This document shows positions 38,312 through 48,966 of a DNA stretch of 64,000 nucleotides, one piece after another. The translations under genes and the position numbers were made by a program. The notes under the pieces were generated by a model that saw nothing but the letters and a program-made list of their open reading frames with translations, did not search any database and was not told the origin of the DNA. The stretch lies in the NCBI RefSeq assembly GCF_009763805.1, contig NZ_CP046804.1, positions 2,604,001 to 2,668,000 on the forward strand, written 5' to 3'. The DNA is from Vibrio cidicii (GTDB lineage: Bacteria; Pseudomonadota; Gammaproteobacteria; Enterobacterales; Vibrionaceae). Within the stretch, counting starts at the first letter, position 1. Every line of letters starts with the position of its first letter.

Positions 38312-39373
38312 TTAGTTTGTGCCAAGACGTTCACGAGAATAGGAACTGTCTAATACTCGAGACCACCATGCTTGGTTGTTTAGGTACCATTCAACGGTTT
38401 TACGAATACCGGATTCAAAGGTCTCTGTTGGTTTCCAGCCAAGTTCACGTTCAATTTTGCTTGCGTCAATCGCGTAGCGCACATCATGACCTGGGCGATC
38501 TTTAACGTAAGTGATGAGAGAGTCGTAAGACGTAACGCCAGCTGGTTTCTCGGGGCGGTATTCTTCAAGTAAGGCGCAAATGGTTTTCACCACCTCGATA
38601 TTTGCTTTTTCGTTGTGACCGCCGATATTGTACGTCTCACCCACAGCACCTTCAGTCACCACTTTGTAAAGCGCTCGCGCATGATCCTCGACAAACAGCC
38701 AGTCGCGAATTTGCATACCATCGCCGTAAACAGGTAATAGTTTGCCATCGAGCGCATTCAAAATCATTAGCGGGATGAGTTTCTCTGGGAAGTGATACGG
38801 GCCATAGTTGTTGGAGCAGTTGGTCACTACCGTGGGTAAACCATAGGTGCGTTGCCAAGCTCTTACTAAGTGATCGCTAGACGCTTTCGACGCAGAGTAG
38901 GGGCTACTCGGCGCGTAAGCGGTGGTTTCAGTGAACAGATCATCACTGCCTTGCAGATCGCCGTACACTTCATCGGTTGAGATATGGTGGAAGCGAAAGC
39001 GCGCTTTAGCGCTTTCTTCTAAACTCAGCCAATACGCACGTGCTGCTTCCAAAAGATTGTAGGTCCCCACAACATTGGTTTGGATAAACGCTGCGGGGCC
39101 ATCAATTGAGCGGTCAACGTGCGATTCCGCCGCCAGATGCATCACGGCACCAGGCGCGTGATGAGCGAAGACGCGATCCAGTTCTGCACGGTCGCAAATA
39201 TCGACCTTTTCAAAGATATAACGTGGATTGTCAACTACGTCGGCGAGCGATTCAAGATTGCCCGCATAAGTCAGTTTATCTAAGTTAATCACACTATCTT
39301 GCGTGTGATTAATAATATGCCTAACGACTGCAGAGCCGATAAAACCTGCGCCACCTGTGACTAATATTTTCAT
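38312..39373 (-). CDS. rfbB: dTDP-glucose 4,6-dehydratase
   Basis: A 353-residue RmlB enzyme of the extended SDR family. Motifs: [18 protein letters not shown] for NAD binding, [11 protein letters not shown] with the catalytic Asp-Glu pair, and [15 protein letters not shown] for the active-site Tyr and Lys. It converts dTDP-glucose to dTDP-4-keto-6-deoxyglucose. First gene of the six-gene minus-strand operon, directly downstream of the DUF3413 sulfatase gene on the same strand (8-base gap), so transcription may begin further upstream. Confidence 0.97.
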   Translation of the reverse strand: MKILVTGGAGFIGSAVVRHIINHTQDSVINLDKLTYAGNLESLADVVDNPRYIFEKVDICDRAELDRVFAHHAPGAVMHLAAESHVDRSIDGPAAFIQTNVVGTYNLLEAARAYWLSLEESAKARFRFHHISTDEVYGDLQGSDDLFTETTAYAPSSPYSASKASSDHLVRAWQRTYGLPTVVTNCSNNYGPYHFPEKLIPLMILNALDGKLLPVYGDGMQIRDWLFVEDHARALYKVVTEGAVGETYNIGGHNEKANIEVVKTICALLEEYRPEKPAGVTSYDSLITYVKDRPGHDVRYAIDASKIERELGWKPTETFESGIRKTVEWYLNNQAWWSRVLDSSYSRERLGTN

Positions 39374-39381
39374 AATTATAA

Positions 39382-41217
39382 TTACTTACTAAACCGACTA
39401 ATCTGCTCTAGCGCTTGCTGCAGATAAGTAAAGTTAGGTTGTTGATCTTTCAATTGGCGATTGGTTTTGTCCATAAACTGGTACTGACCACCGCCACCCA
39501 CTTCGAGAATGTTGTCATTGGTAATGATGGCATAGCCACTGTAGTTAGAGGAAATGATCCAATCACGTTTTACCGCTTTGCCCAGCAAATCTTCGCCAAC
39601 TGAGTAATCTTTAACGTCGTTGGTCACGCCGAGATAGTGCTTCATCAACGTCGGCACAACATCTTGGTGGCTAGTGAGCGCTTCGGTGCTCCACTGCATG
39701 TTTTCAGCATCAACTCCGGGGCCAAAGATGGCAAACGGCACGTTGACCTGCGCATCGGTAAAGTTGCTGTTGTGGCCCCAGAAGTTCAGTTTGTTGTCGT
39801 TCATCTCTTGCCCGTGATCACCGGTCATGATCACCAAGGTGTTCTCCAGATCGCCACTCTCTTTGAGTTTATCGAGCACTTTTGTTGCCATTGAGTCGAC
39901 ATAACGCACGCTGGTTTTGTAGCGATTGAAAAATGGCGTTGGATCCGTGTCGTTATTTAGCTTGAGATAGTTTACCTCTTTAAGCATCGGCTCATATTTT
40001 GGTTCGAAATTGGGCGGGAAATCATAGCCATGTGGCGCATCGTAAAACAAGAAAGAGAACGTTGGCTTAGATTTATCACGTTGATCGTACCAAGCTAACC
40101 AATCTTGGGTTAAGTCGGCATCTAACTCGGATGGACGGTTGCCTTTCGAGCCAATACGCAGGCTTTCCACTTTGGTAAAAACCGTTTGATTGAACTCTGG
40201 TGTACGCAACTGAGCGGCAGTAAAGATACCTAATTGGTAATCCAGAGCCTGTAAGCGATCGATCAGTACTGGGCTTTGTTGGTTTGCTAAGAAGCCATGC
40301 CAGTAGGTGCCCGGAATGCCGTAGAAAAGACCAAAGATACCTGTACGGGTCGCGTTGCCTGTCGCGATATGGTTATTGAAAACCACACCCGACTGCGCGT
40401 ATTTCCACATGTTCGGCGTATTATCTGCGTTGAAGGTATCGGCGCGCCAAGAATCCACCACCAGTAACATAATATTGAGCGGTTTCTCTACAGGTTGTGT
40501 TTGCAGCGGCGCTAAAGGATAATTGAGATCGTTTTTACGCTTAAAAGCCAATGCCTTCTGTCTTTCCAACGCTTCTTCATCCACCCAACCGCGTTTACGC
40601 ATAAATTTATCCGCCGTAGCAGGATAGAACAACGGCAAGTAGCGTTTGACGGTCGTCACAGGCTGATAGGCATGCGCAGCCGCCCAAATATGGATGGCGT
40701 TGGTCGCCAGTAATGCCATGAAGGTCAAAAGAGCGAACTTACGCCCTAACTTCAGCTTGCGCACTGGCGCGCCAGCTTCTAGCCAGCGAATTAACCCCCA
40801 CTGCGCTGCTAGCAGAATTGCGACACCACCAATCACCATCAGCCAAGTGCTCAATGGAAAACTGACAATCTGCCCCGACATCACCAGTTCAAGCACCACG
40901 GCATTGATATGGAATCGATATTGCGCAAAGACGATGGTATCAATAAACAGCGTCGCGACGCCGAGTGAGGCTATCAAAGCTTGTGTACCGTTACGCAACG
41001 ATTGAGGTAGCAGCAGCGCTGGAATGGCAAGCAGACCAATCAGCGCAGCGAGCAAGGTCATTTGCCCCCAAGTGCCCGCGAGAATAAAAGCGATGCCTAA
41101 CGGATCGCTCGGAAACTCAGGTAAAAACGCGAAAAAACGGCTGGCGATGAGCATGAGCACTAGGGCGTTAATCAGAATAAACCAGCCGTGAGCATGCAGC
41201 TTTTGTTTGAAGGACAT
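39382..41217 (-). CDS. DUF3413 sulfatase-fold inner-membrane protein (YejM/PbgA-like)
   Basis: A 611-residue protein with five N-terminal membrane segments (about residues 12-30, 45-68, 80-100, 125-148, 160-185) and a periplasmic alkaline-phosphatase-superfamily domain. The N-terminal architecture and the phrase [19 protein letters not shown] (here [19 protein letters not shown]) match YejM/PbgA of enterobacteria, which controls LPS synthesis by sensing LPS. Unlike E. coli YejM, which I recall as lacking a classical catalytic site, this protein keeps the metal-binding phrase MTGDHGQEM. It lies in the LPS locus upstream of rfbB, so either an LPS sensor or a true lipid/LPS-modifying hydrolase or transferase is possible. 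Confidence 0.82.
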   Translation of the reverse strand: MSFKQKLHAHGWFILINALVLMLIASRFFAFLPEFPSDPLGIAFILAGTWGQMTLLAALIGLLAIPALLLPQSLRNGTQALIASLGVATLFIDTIVFAQYRFHINAVVLELVMSGQIVSFPLSTWLMVIGGVAILLAAQWGLIRWLEAGAPVRKLKLGRKFALLTFMALLATNAIHIWAAAHAYQPVTTVKRYLPLFYPATADKFMRKRGWVDEEALERQKALAFKRKNDLNYPLAPLQTQPVEKPLNIMLLVVDSWRADTFNADNTPNMWKYAQSGVVFNNHIATGNATRTGIFGLFYGIPGTYWHGFLANQQSPVLIDRLQALDYQLGIFTAAQLRTPEFNQTVFTKVESLRIGSKGNRPSELDADLTQDWLAWYDQRDKSKPTFSFLFYDAPHGYDFPPNFEPKYEPMLKEVNYLKLNNDTDPTPFFNRYKTSVRYVDSMATKVLDKLKESGDLENTLVIMTGDHGQEMNDNKLNFWGHNSNFTDAQVNVPFAIFGPGVDAENMQWSTEALTSHQDVVPTLMKHYLGVTNDVKDYSVGEDLLGKAVKRDWIISSNYSGYAIITNDNILEVGGGGQYQFMDKTNRQLKDQQPNFTYLQQALEQISRFSK

Positions 41218-41245
41218 TGACTATTTCCTGAAACGTAATAATAAG

Positions 41246-41965
41246 TTATTGGATGCTTTGATAGCCTTGTAGCAAGGCTTGAAAGTCATTACTGTGCCAG
41301 TGAATGTTTCGTTTCACTAACTCTTTGTTAAATGAGCGTAGTAAGCGCGCTAAGTTCGCTTGTTTCCACGCATCTCCTGACTGTGTAAAGCACTTATCAA
41401 AATCGATAATCCATACCTTTTGCTGCTCATCCAACAGAATATTATGGATGTTCAGATCGGTATGATTGACGCCCACTTGGTGCATCTTGGCAATTTCGAC
41501 CCCAATTTTATGATAAAGCTCCGCACTCAAGTGAGACGCTTGTAAAAGAGCGACTAAGTCTTGCGCGTTGGCAATCCGTTCACTAAGCAAATCCGCTTGA
41601 TAAAACGGCCCTTTTTTCACCGCTCGGGCGGCAATCGGCCTAGGAACATTAACGCCCGCCGTGCGCAGTTGGCTCAGAAGCTCAAACTCGGCCACACTGC
41701 GAGTCTTATCCCAGCCAGTGAACCAATAGCGATCTTTAACCAACTTACCAAATAGGCCACCACGGCGGTAATGGCGCAGCGCGGCCTGTCTATCATCTAG
41801 CTGCACAAACCACGTGGTGCCGCGACCAAGAGCACTCCCCAGAACAAGGTTGTGTTGCTGCCAATAGTCGGCATCGAATAGCGCTAAGGTCGGGGCGGCG
41901 ACGATCTCTGCGTCATAGCAGAGATAGGTATCACCAATTTGCTTGCGTTGTATCATGTTCACCAC
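41246..41965 (-). CDS. kdkA: 3-deoxy-D-manno-octulosonic acid kinase
   Basis: A 239-residue protein-kinase-like enzyme that phosphorylates the single Kdo of the inner core at the inner membrane. Family features include YRRGGLFGKLVKDRYWFTG and the kinase catalytic loop HTDLNIHNILLDEQ with the metal-binding IDFDKC. KdkA occurs in organisms with one phosphorylated Kdo (Haemophilus, Vibrio), consistent with a monofunctional waaA. The start (ATG 41965 or ATG 41956) overlaps the end of dgkA, so they are co-translated. Confidence 0.95.
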   Translation of the reverse strand: MVNMIQRKQIGDTYLCYDAEIVAAPTLALFDADYWQQHNLVLGSALGRGTTWFVQLDDRQAALRHYRRGGLFGKLVKDRYWFTGWDKTRSVAEFELLSQLRTAGVNVPRPIAARAVKKGPFYQADLLSERIANAQDLVALLQASHLSAELYHKIGVEIAKMHQVGVNHTDLNIHNILLDEQQKVWIIDFDKCFTQSGDAWKQANLARLLRSFNKELVKRNIHWHSNDFQALLQGYQSIQ

Positions 41966-42348
41966 CAGTGGTAACTACCGATGATGTACAACCAAGTGAA
42001 TCCGGCAAATGTCAATGCAACTAAAACGGCCGCCGAGCCGATATCTTTCGCCCGGCCACTGAGTTCATGATGTTCCACACCTATGCGGTCAACGACAGCT
42101 TCAACAGCGGAATTCAGCAGCTCGACTATCAGTACAAGGACCACCACTGCCAGCATAGTAATGCGCTCAAGCACGGTCACATCCAGCCAGCAAACCAACA
42201 CAATTGCCGCCAGTAGCAAGGCCGATTCTTGACGTACCGCCGCTTCGTGTTTAAACGCGGCTTTCAATCCTTGAATCGAATAGCCTGTCGCTTTAATAAT
42301 GCGTTTGACACCGGTATTCCCCGGTTTGCCTAGATTTTCCTGAGTCAT
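41959..42348 (-). CDS. dgkA: Diacylglycerol kinase
   Basis: A 129-residue integral membrane enzyme with three membrane helices that recycles diacylglycerol to phosphatidic acid, for example after phospholipid headgroup transfer to LPS or glucans. The family motif ELLNSAVEAVVDRIG, followed by HELSGRAKDIGSAAV, is complete and carries the catalytic Glu residues. The gene is divergent from the heptosyltransferase gene at 42454; the 105-base gap must contain both promoters. Length is normal (E. coli 122). Confidence 0.96.
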   Translation of the reverse strand: MTQENLGKPGNTGVKRIIKATGYSIQGLKAAFKHEAAVRQESALLLAAIVLVCWLDVTVLERITMLAVVVLVLIVELLNSAVEAVVDRIGVEHHELSGRAKDIGSAAVLVALTFAGFTWLYIIGSYHWW

Positions 42349-42453
42349 AAAAGGTACTGCCTTGTAATGTCTGCGCGGTTTTTAAAGAGGCTCATTTTAC
42401 ATTTATCTCGGGTATCTGCATAATTTAGCCAGATTTTTTTGTGAGCTCTAATT

Positions 42454-43522
42454 ATGCCGCTGTTTAGCCAAGCCCCACACTCCGTTTGTTTTCTGCGTTT
42501 ATCCGCTATCGGCGATGTTTGTCACGCGGTGGCAGCCGTACAAGCCTTGCAGCGTTACTGGCCAGAAACCAAAGTGACTTGGATTATCGGCAAAGTCGAA
42601 GCGCAGCTTTTACAAGGGCTTGAAGACGTTGAGCTGATTGTGTTTGACAAAAAGCAAGGTCTTAAAGGAATGCAGGCGGTGTGGGCGCAATTGCAAGGAC
42701 GCCGTTTCGATGCGCTGGTCCATATGCAGCTCGCCTTGCGCGCGAGCCTGTTAACCTTGGGCATTAAGGCGCGTTATAAAGTCGGATTTCATTTGAAACG
42801 AGCTAAAGAGGGCCAGTGGCTGTTTACGAATCGTAAGATTGCCGATACCGATTCCGCCCACGTGTTGGACAGCTTCTACTCGTTTATTGAGTATTTGGGC
42901 GTTCCGCGCTCAGTTTCCTCAGTGGGATCTGCCGATTAGCGCCGCGGATCGTCAGTTTGCCAGCGACGCGCTGGGCGATAAACCGACCTTGGTTATCTCG
43001 CCAGCCGCGAGTAAAGATGAGCGCAACTGGTTGAGTGAACGATACGCCGCTCTCGCCGACTACGCCTATACGCGCGGTTATCAAGTGGCGATTTGTGGCT
43101 CTCCAGCAGAACGTGAAAAACGCCTCGCAGATGAGATTATTCGTCAAATGTCGCACCCTGCACTCAATTTGGTTGGTCAAACCAACTTAAAACAGCTCAC
43201 CGCGCTGTTAGCCAAAGCAAGCTTGGTGGTGGCCCCCGATTCCGGGCCAGCGCATATCGCCACCACTCAAGGCACGCCAGTGATTGGCCTTTATGGTCAC
43301 AGTAACCCAAAGCGCACTGGCCCTTACAACAATTTAGCGCAGGTGGTCAGCGTGTATGAATCTTTCGCCGAGCAACAATACGGCAAACCTGCGGCGCAAC
43401 TGGCGTGGAGTACGCGCGTGAAAGGTAAGCACATAATGCAAGAAATCACCTTAGATGCCGTGAAAACCGCATTCGATAGGCTCATTCAAGATAACAATCC
43501 CAAAGGTAGGCAAGATGTCTGA
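42454..43522 (+). CDS. GT9 family heptosyltransferase, WaaC/WaaQ type (frame broken by 1 base at 42913-42917)
   Basis: The N-terminal part reads [20 protein letters not shown], typical of heptosyltransferase I. The frame breaks at GTTTC 42913-42917. Removing one T gives [17 protein letters not shown] and 355 residues. The second part contains [19 protein letters not shown] and the ADP-heptose site [20 protein letters not shown]. In Vibrio this position usually holds the enzyme adding the first heptose to Kdo, but WaaQ-type activity cannot be excluded. It overlaps the following GT2 gene by 8 bases. Confidence 0.87.
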
Positions 43523-44318
43523 TTTTCCGGCCAAGGCCACAAGCAAACCGACGTTGGCCGTTGCGCTGATCGTCAAAAACGAAGCGTCTAATCTGGATGC
43601 CTGCTTAAAAACCGTCGAAGGCTGGGTGGATGAAATTGTCATCCTCGATTCAGGCAGCAGCGACGAAACCGAAGCGATTGCCAGAAAGTACACCGATAAA
43701 TTCTTCATCAACACAGCGTGGCCAGGTTTTGGTCCACAACGTCGCTTAGCGCAGCAACATATCGAATCCGATTATCTCTTGTGGCTGGATGCCGATGAGC
43801 GCGTCACACCTGAACTCAAAGACAGCATTTTGCAAGCGGTACAGCGCAATGAATCCAATACACTCTATAGCATGTGTCGATTGAGTTGGGTGTTTGGGCG
43901 CTATATTCGTCACTGCGGCTGGTATCCGGATCGTGTGGTTCGTCTTTACCCCACGAAGTTGACTCAATACGACGACGCGCTGGTGCACGAGAAGGTTGAG
44001 ATATCCGGCTCTATGCAGGTAAAAGAGCTACAAGGCGACGCGATTCACTACACGTACAACGATTTGCACCACTATTTGGTTAAATCTGCTGGATACGCAA
44101 AAGCATGGGCCGAGCAGCGAGAAAAACGTGGCAAGAAAAGCAGCATTAGTGAAGGCGTGGTGCATGCCATCGCTTGCTTTGTCAAAATGTACATTGTCAA
44201 AGCGGGTTTTTTAGATGGCAAACAAGGATTTTTACTGTCGCTACTCTCAGCGCACTCCACCTTGGTGAAGTACGCTGATTTATGGATTAGGACAAGTACT
44301 GAGCAACCCAAGGATTAA
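43515..44318 (+). CDS. GT2 family LPS core glycosyltransferase (WaaE/KdtX type)
   Basis: A 267-residue inverting transferase of the WaaE/KdtX group, which adds a beta-1,4-glucose to heptose I of the inner core in several gammaproteobacteria. It shows [35 protein letters not shown], and the metal-binding [11 protein letters not shown]-terminal hydrophobic stretch may bind the membrane. It is co-transcribed with the upstream heptosyltransferase and its 3' end overlaps the convergent GT9 gene by 32 bases. KdtX next to coaD (kdtB) is a widely conserved arrangement. Confidence 0.9.
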   Translation: MSDFPAKATSKPTLAVALIVKNEASNLDACLKTVEGWVDEIVILDSGSSDETEAIARKYTDKFFINTAWPGFGPQRRLAQQHIESDYLLWLDADERVTPELKDSILQAVQRNESNTLYSMCRLSWVFGRYIRHCGWYPDRVVRLYPTKLTQYDDALVHEKVEISGSMQVKELQGDAIHYTYNDLHHYLVKSAGYAKAWAEQREKRGKKSSISEGVVHAIACFVKMYIVKAGFLDGKQGFLLSLLSAHSTLVKYADLWIRTSTEQPKD

Positions 44319-45321
44319 GGGATTGTAGTGCCGCGTTGATATCGACGCGGCTCATATCGGCCTCCGCAGCCTCACCGCCTCCTTTTGGCGGAGAAAACGC
44401 CAAGTGACGCCCTGAAGAATTGAGCGGCTGCCAACGTAAAGGGGTCGACGAACGTTTACTCGGGAAGAAACCGATGGTCGGCACATCTAAGGTTGCCGCT
44501 ATATGCAACGGCCCGGTTGACCCCGCGATAAACAAATCAGCGCAAGCGATGGAACGGGTAAAGTCCACCAGCCCTTCATTCTCATCATACACCACGCCAT
44601 GTCCACCGAGCGCGCTATACTCTTCGAGCAAATCCCGTGCTTTTTGCTCTTCTCCAGGCCCTGCCGTCACAATCAACTGAAAGTCAGCATCAATGCCTTT
44701 CAACAACTGCGCGTATTGTGTCAGGGTGAGATTGTTGGCCGAGCCCCCTGTGCCAGCGTGCACCATCACCCACGGTTTATGCGCTTCAATGCCCAGTTGC
44801 TCCGCTAATTTGATCTTTTGTATCGCCAGTTCGCTGTCATCAAACTGCAAGAACGGCGCCTGCGGCTCGACCGGAGTAATGCCTTGTTCTGCTAAAAAAG
44901 CACGGATCAGATCGAGATTGTACTGATACTCAGGCTTGGCCGAGCGCGAACGTTTTTGTTTGATACGGCGATTGTAAAAAATTTGCGCGATTTTAGTTGC
45001 TGGTGCTAGACGATAGCGAATGCCCGCTTTCCACACCAATAGGGCATTGTATGTGGTTGAAAAGAGGTTGATCGAAGCGTCAAACTGACGCGCTTTGATC
45101 TCTGCAACCAACTGTTTCTGCGCCGCTTTGCTACCCTTTTCTGTGGGATCGATCATCACCTCATCAATCCACGGACAGAGTCGAGCCAACTCTTGTGTAT
45201 AACGAGGCACCAACGCTGTAATGTGGGATTCGGGCATCGATTGCTTGAGCATCGCAAAGCTTGGCCAAGCCAACATAAAATCGCCAATTTTATCGTTTCG
45301 GATCACCAGTAATTTTTTCAT
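44287..45321 (-). CDS. GT9 family LPS heptosyltransferase
   Basis: A 344-residue glycosyltransferase opening [20 protein letters not shown], as in the WaaQ/RfaQ-like branch. The donor-binding region is [19 protein letters not shown] and [21 protein letters not shown]. It probably adds a third or branch heptose to the LPS core. It is the third GT9 enzyme in the window (with waaF and the 42454 gene). Its 3' end overlaps the WaaE-type gene tail to tail, and it is divergent from coaD. Confidence 0.88.
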   Translation of the reverse strand: MKKLLVIRNDKIGDFMLAWPSFAMLKQSMPESHITALVPRYTQELARLCPWIDEVMIDPTEKGSKAAQKQLVAEIKARQFDASINLFSTTYNALLVWKAGIRYRLAPATKIAQIFYNRRIKQKRSRSAKPEYQYNLDLIRAFLAEQGITPVEPQAPFLQFDDSELAIQKIKLAEQLGIEAHKPWVMVHAGTGGSANNLTLTQYAQLLKGIDADFQLIVTAGPGEEQKARDLLEEYSALGGHGVVYDENEGLVDFTRSIACADLFIAGSTGPLHIAATLDVPTIGFFPSKRSSTPLRWQPLNSSGRHLAFSPPKGGGEAAEADMSRVDINAALQSLNPWVAQYLS

Positions 45322-45408
45322 TTATCTGTTCGCATTCGATTTTTTCTGTCGTCATGATACATGCATATTGATAGCATGTAGACATTTTGAGCTGAAGAGT
45401 ATTTCAAC

Positions 45409-45903
45409 GTGTCAAAAAAAGTAATTTCAAGAGTGGTTTACCCTGGGACCTTCGACCCTATCACCAATGGCCATTTGGATCTGGTGGAACGAGCGGCAAA
45501 AATGTTTGACGAAGTGATCATCGCGGTGGCCGCTAGCCCAAGCAAAAACACCATGTTTACCTTAGACGAGCGAGTGGACTTTGCCCGTCAGGTCACAAGC
45601 CATCTCGACAATGTCACCGCACAGGGATTTACTGGTCTCATGGTCGACTTTGCTCGTGACGTCGACGCCAACGTGCTCATCCGCGGTTTGCGCACTACGG
45701 TTGATTTCGAGTATGAATTTGGCCTGACCAATATGTACCGTCGTCTGTTACCCGGCCTAGAAAGCGTATTTCTCACCCCTTCGGAAGAACACGCCTTTAT
45801 CTCCTCGACTATCGTGCGTGAAGTGGCGATCCATGGCGGCGATGTGACTCAGTTCGTGCCTGAGATTGTTGCAAAAGCACTGCATCAGAAAAAGAAAGTC
45901 TGA
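45409..45903 (+). CDS. coaD: Pantetheine-phosphate adenylyltransferase
   Basis: A 164-residue nucleotidyltransferase that converts 4'-phosphopantetheine and ATP to dephospho-CoA. The fold signature [21 protein letters not shown] contains the T/HxGH motif, and the second active-site motif [15 protein letters not shown] is intact. The start is GTG 45409 after GAAGAG. Formerly kdtB because of its position among Kdo/LPS genes, it has no LPS function. It is followed by a strong hairpin at 45930-45962. Confidence 0.97.
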   Translation: MSKKVISRVVYPGTFDPITNGHLDLVERAAKMFDEVIIAVAASPSKNTMFTLDERVDFARQVTSHLDNVTAQGFTGLMVDFARDVDANVLIRGLRTTVDFEYEFGLTNMYRRLLPGLESVFLTPSEEHAFISSTIVREVAIHGGDVTQFVPEIVAKALHQKKKV

Positions 45904-45929
45904 ACAACTCCGGCACAACCCGCCCCAAA

Positions 45930-45962
45930 CATTGGCCCATCACCGATAGTGATGGGCCAATG
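45930..45962. terminator. Strong hairpin between convergent coaD and LTA-synthase-like genes
   Basis: CATTGGCCCATCAC (45930-45943) and GTGATGGGCCAATG (45949-45962) form a perfect 14-bp stem with a 5-base loop. It lies between two convergent genes, as a bidirectional terminator would, but no T tract follows on either strand, so it may instead act as an RNA-stabilising or factor-dependent element. Confidence 0.6.
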
Positions 45963-45979
45963 TGCCGTTAGGCATGCCA

Positions 45980-47956
45980 CTACTTTTGCGTCACCTGATA
46001 GCGTAAATACGCATTCATCAACTTGCGATACTCTTGGGCCCATTCTGGGTCTGGGTTAACCCGGGTTTCTGTCTGCGACAGCAAACCATCCGCCCACGGA
46101 TACAACACATCTGGCTGACCAGTGCTGTACGTACCTTGCGAAGTGATCACTCGCGATGCGTTAAAGCCAATGTTACTCACCTCCTGACTGGAGAGCAGAT
46201 TCTCTCCTCCCAAAGAAATATAGCTCTGCCCAGAAAGGCTTAAGCTATAAAGCGTTGGGAAAATATCACGGTGTGAACCAATTCGACTCGGATCGTAGTG
46301 GAAATCAACCTGAGTTAAGATCGATTGCGGAGCATAGAGATAAAACGGCACGCCAAAGGTTAAGCCAAACTCATCTTCACGCTCTATCGACAAATAGCGC
46401 ACTCGATGATCACCCGACGCGGCGATGATGGTCTTATCAGCAAGGGAAGAGGCTTTGATCCCTTGGACAAACTGCCCTAATGAATCATTGGCATATTGGT
46501 ATGCCTGTAGCAGCTTTTCACCTTGATCCGCCATTGGGCCAAGCAGCGCAGCTAACCGTTCACTAACGTGAACTGGTTTAGGCTGATAATAGCCAGGCGC
46601 ACGAAATGGCGAGTGGTTGGTTACCGTCATGATGTAGATCAGCGTCGGCTGCGTCGCTTCATCTAAGAGCTTACGGGCGAACTTAAAGGTGAATTCGTCC
46701 GACACGCCCCACGTATCGGCGTATTGGCCTGCCTCTGGAAAGACGTTTTTGATGCTGTTCTCATCGTAAACTTGATCAAACCCTTGCACTGGCAAGTAAT
46801 TAGATAAGTTGCGCCACATGCTGTTGCCGCCATAGATAAACACCACACGATAACCTGCACGTTTGTAAGGCAGCACCGCCGAAGAGGGCAAAGCCACTTT
46901 TTGCGCGCTGGAGTGGCTGATGGTTGGCACATCGCTGTGCAGCAACATCATCACTATGCTGTCAATGGTCGCCGATGTACCCGCCATAAAACGCTTGAAG
47001 ACAAAATCCTGCTCAAAACCTTCACGCAACGCGCCAAGCAAATCGTTGTTTTGCGCATCATCTTCAATCAGCACGTTGTTGCCCATGCCTTCCATCAAAG
47101 CCATCACCACATGCGGCGGATTTTCTGCTAAATAACGGTTCTCTGGAGTGGTGTACTCTGGGGTCGGTTGACCGAGCACTTTTAACATTTGCGCTTGCAC
47201 TTCGTCGGCTGAAATCGGCTCGAATTTCGACTGTTTTTTATAATCGCTTTTGGCCCAATCGAGTGCCATAAAAGCGTTCGGCGTGATGATATTGAGCACC
47301 TTGTATTCCGACACATTGGCGTGATAGCGCTTTAGCGGCAGTGTACCGACGGAGCCACGCGCCACAATCACGTACACCACAATGGTCGCCACAACGGAAA
47401 AAGTCGTCAGGCTCCAATGCCGAGCTGGGCCACACCACTGTTTGGCGCGTGCCGCCAACCAAGCTGCGCCCTGATAGGCCAACCATGCCAGCGCAACTGA
47501 GATAAAGAAAGAGCGTAAAATCGGATAGTCTTGCCAAGCATTCGCCAATACGGCGTGAGTGTCATCATCAAACAAGCCAAAGGCAAACACATCAATGTAG
47601 TTGCCGTAAGTGACGTAGTAGTAATAGTTACCAATCGAAAAAGCAGTGAGGAGGAAGAAAATGAGCCCAACATAACTTGGCAAAAGCTTACGCCACCAGC
47701 AGAAGAGGCGAGATGATGCCGCCATTACGAGCCCAGACAAAAGCAGTGGAGCGAACGCTAAAGCAACCACCTTGGCATCAAAACGCAAGCCGACATAAAA
47801 AGCACGCCACACATCTTGGCTGAGATCGGCGACTCGGGTGAAGTCTGCCGCGAGCAAGAAAAACCAGCCACGCGAAATGCTCATCAGCATTAACGCGGCC
47901 AAAAACACAATCAGTAAAATTCGCAGTAGCTGTCGAAACTGCTGTTGAAAGCCCAT
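45980..47956 (-). CDS. LTA synthase family / phosphoglycerol-transferase-like sulfatase-fold protein
   Basis: A 658-residue inner-membrane enzyme with five N-terminal membrane segments and a large periplasmic sulfatase-fold domain. The catalytic region includes VVMALMEGMGNNVL, the nucleophile phrase MAGTSATIDSIVM (Thr) and the metal-binding ASGDHRVR. Relatives (LtaS, OpgB/MdoB) move phosphoglycerol from phosphatidylglycerol to glycans. A role in modifying periplasmic glucan or LPS is possible, and dgkA at 41959 would recycle the released diacylglycerol. Substrate not predictable. Confidence 0.85.
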   Translation of the reverse strand: MGFQQQFRQLLRILLIVFLAALMLMSISRGWFFLLAADFTRVADLSQDVWRAFYVGLRFDAKVVALAFAPLLLSGLVMAASSRLFCWWRKLLPSYVGLIFFLLTAFSIGNYYYYVTYGNYIDVFAFGLFDDDTHAVLANAWQDYPILRSFFISVALAWLAYQGAAWLAARAKQWCGPARHWSLTTFSVVATIVVYVIVARGSVGTLPLKRYHANVSEYKVLNIITPNAFMALDWAKSDYKKQSKFEPISADEVQAQMLKVLGQPTPEYTTPENRYLAENPPHVVMALMEGMGNNVLIEDDAQNNDLLGALREGFEQDFVFKRFMAGTSATIDSIVMMLLHSDVPTISHSSAQKVALPSSAVLPYKRAGYRVVFIYGGNSMWRNLSNYLPVQGFDQVYDENSIKNVFPEAGQYADTWGVSDEFTFKFARKLLDEATQPTLIYIMTVTNHSPFRAPGYYQPKPVHVSERLAALLGPMADQGEKLLQAYQYANDSLGQFVQGIKASSLADKTIIAASGDHRVRYLSIEREDEFGLTFGVPFYLYAPQSILTQVDFHYDPSRIGSHRDIFPTLYSLSLSGQSYISLGGENLLSSQEVSNIGFNASRVITSQGTYSTGQPDVLYPWADGLLSQTETRVNPDPEWAQEYRKLMNAYLRYQVTQK

Positions 47957-48067
47957 ATTCCAAGAGATCCGCTGATGATAAAAACTGCGCGGAATGATAG
48001 CACGATGCGCTAAACTCCGATCGAAAAAATCCTTATCCCCCTATCGAGCAGCAACGGCCATCGCAGG

Positions 48068-48877
48068 CTATTGTTGACACTGATTGCAGAAGAAAGTATT
48101 GCGCTGGCCGATTTTCTGTTCTTGAATCGCTTCCCCGCACACTGGACATGCTTCCCCCGCTTTGCCATACACTTGCAACTCTTGGGCGAAGTAACCCGGT
48201 TTACCATCGGCTTGGGCAAAATCTTTCAGTGTTGTGCCACCTTGGCCAATCGCAGTGGTTAAGGTCTGCTTAATATGAGCGACCAAGCTTTGCCACTCAG
48301 TAGCGGAGAGCGACATCGCCGCCCGCGTTGGCAAGATCCGTGAATGAAACAGTGATTCACTGGCGTAGATGTTCCCCACGCCCACCACGATTTTATTGTC
48401 CATAATAAACGGCTTCACCGCCACACGCTTACCTAGCGCCTTTTGCTGCATATACTCGGCGTGAAAATCATTGGTGAGCGGTTCTGGCCCCAACTTGTCT
48501 AAAACCTCATGCGACTGACCCGGCTCGACATACAGCCAAGCGCCGAAGCGCCGCGGATCGTTGTAGCGCAGCACTTTGCCATTTGTTAGTAGCAGATCGA
48601 CGTGATCGTGCTTGCCCGCGGGAAGTTCGGCGTCCAAAACACGCAGTGAACCCGACATGCCCAAGTGGACAATCGCGCTGCCTGCTGCGGTTTCAATCAG
48701 CAGGTATTTGGCACGGCGCTTTATGGCGTCAATCACTTGTCCTTCCAGCCGCTTTAATTCTAGTGGAATGTCCCAACGCAATTTGGCGGTACGAAAAGTG
48801 AAACGGCGAATGGTTTGCTGATTTAAATGCGGGGTAATCCCCATTCTGCTGACTTCAACTTCCGGTAGTTCAGGCAT
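48068..48877 (-). CDS. mutM: Bifunctional DNA-formamidopyrimidine glycosylase / AP lyase
   Basis: A 269-residue Fpg enzyme that excises 8-oxoguanine. After Met removal the catalytic N-terminus is [12 protein letters not shown]. The helix-two-turn-helix region is [20 protein letters not shown] and the C-terminal zinc finger has CPVCGEAI ... FFCNQC, all four cysteines present. It is on the minus strand upstream of the LTA-synthase-like gene (111-base gap). A CTAG-type repeat lies just upstream. Confidence 0.97.
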   Translation of the reverse strand: MPELPEVEVSRMGITPHLNQQTIRRFTFRTAKLRWDIPLELKRLEGQVIDAIKRRAKYLLIETAAGSAIVHLGMSGSLRVLDAELPAGKHDHVDLLLTNGKVLRYNDPRRFGAWLYVEPGQSHEVLDKLGPEPLTNDFHAEYMQQKALGKRVAVKPFIMDNKIVVGVGNIYASESLFHSRILPTRAAMSLSATEWQSLVAHIKQTLTTAIGQGGTTLKDFAQADGKPGYFAQELQVYGKAGEACPVCGEAIQEQKIGQRNTFFCNQCQQ

Positions 48878-48902
48878 GATGGCTCCAAGATAAGGGCGGT
48901 TG

Positions 48903-48966
48903 CTAGATGCTAGGTGCTAGGTGCTAGGTGCTAGGTGCTAGGTGCTAGGTGCTAGGTGCTAGGTTA
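48903..48966. repeat. 7-bp tandem repeat (GCTAGGT)
   Basis: About nine copies of GCTAGGT stand upstream of mutM. It is a short member of the CTAG repeat family. The remaining bases to 49077 carry the same purine-rich words (aaaagcggagagaaggtaaaggc) and a short hairpin near 49040-49062 (GAGCCAGC with GCTGGCTC), which could end the 49078 transcript. Confidence 0.85.
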
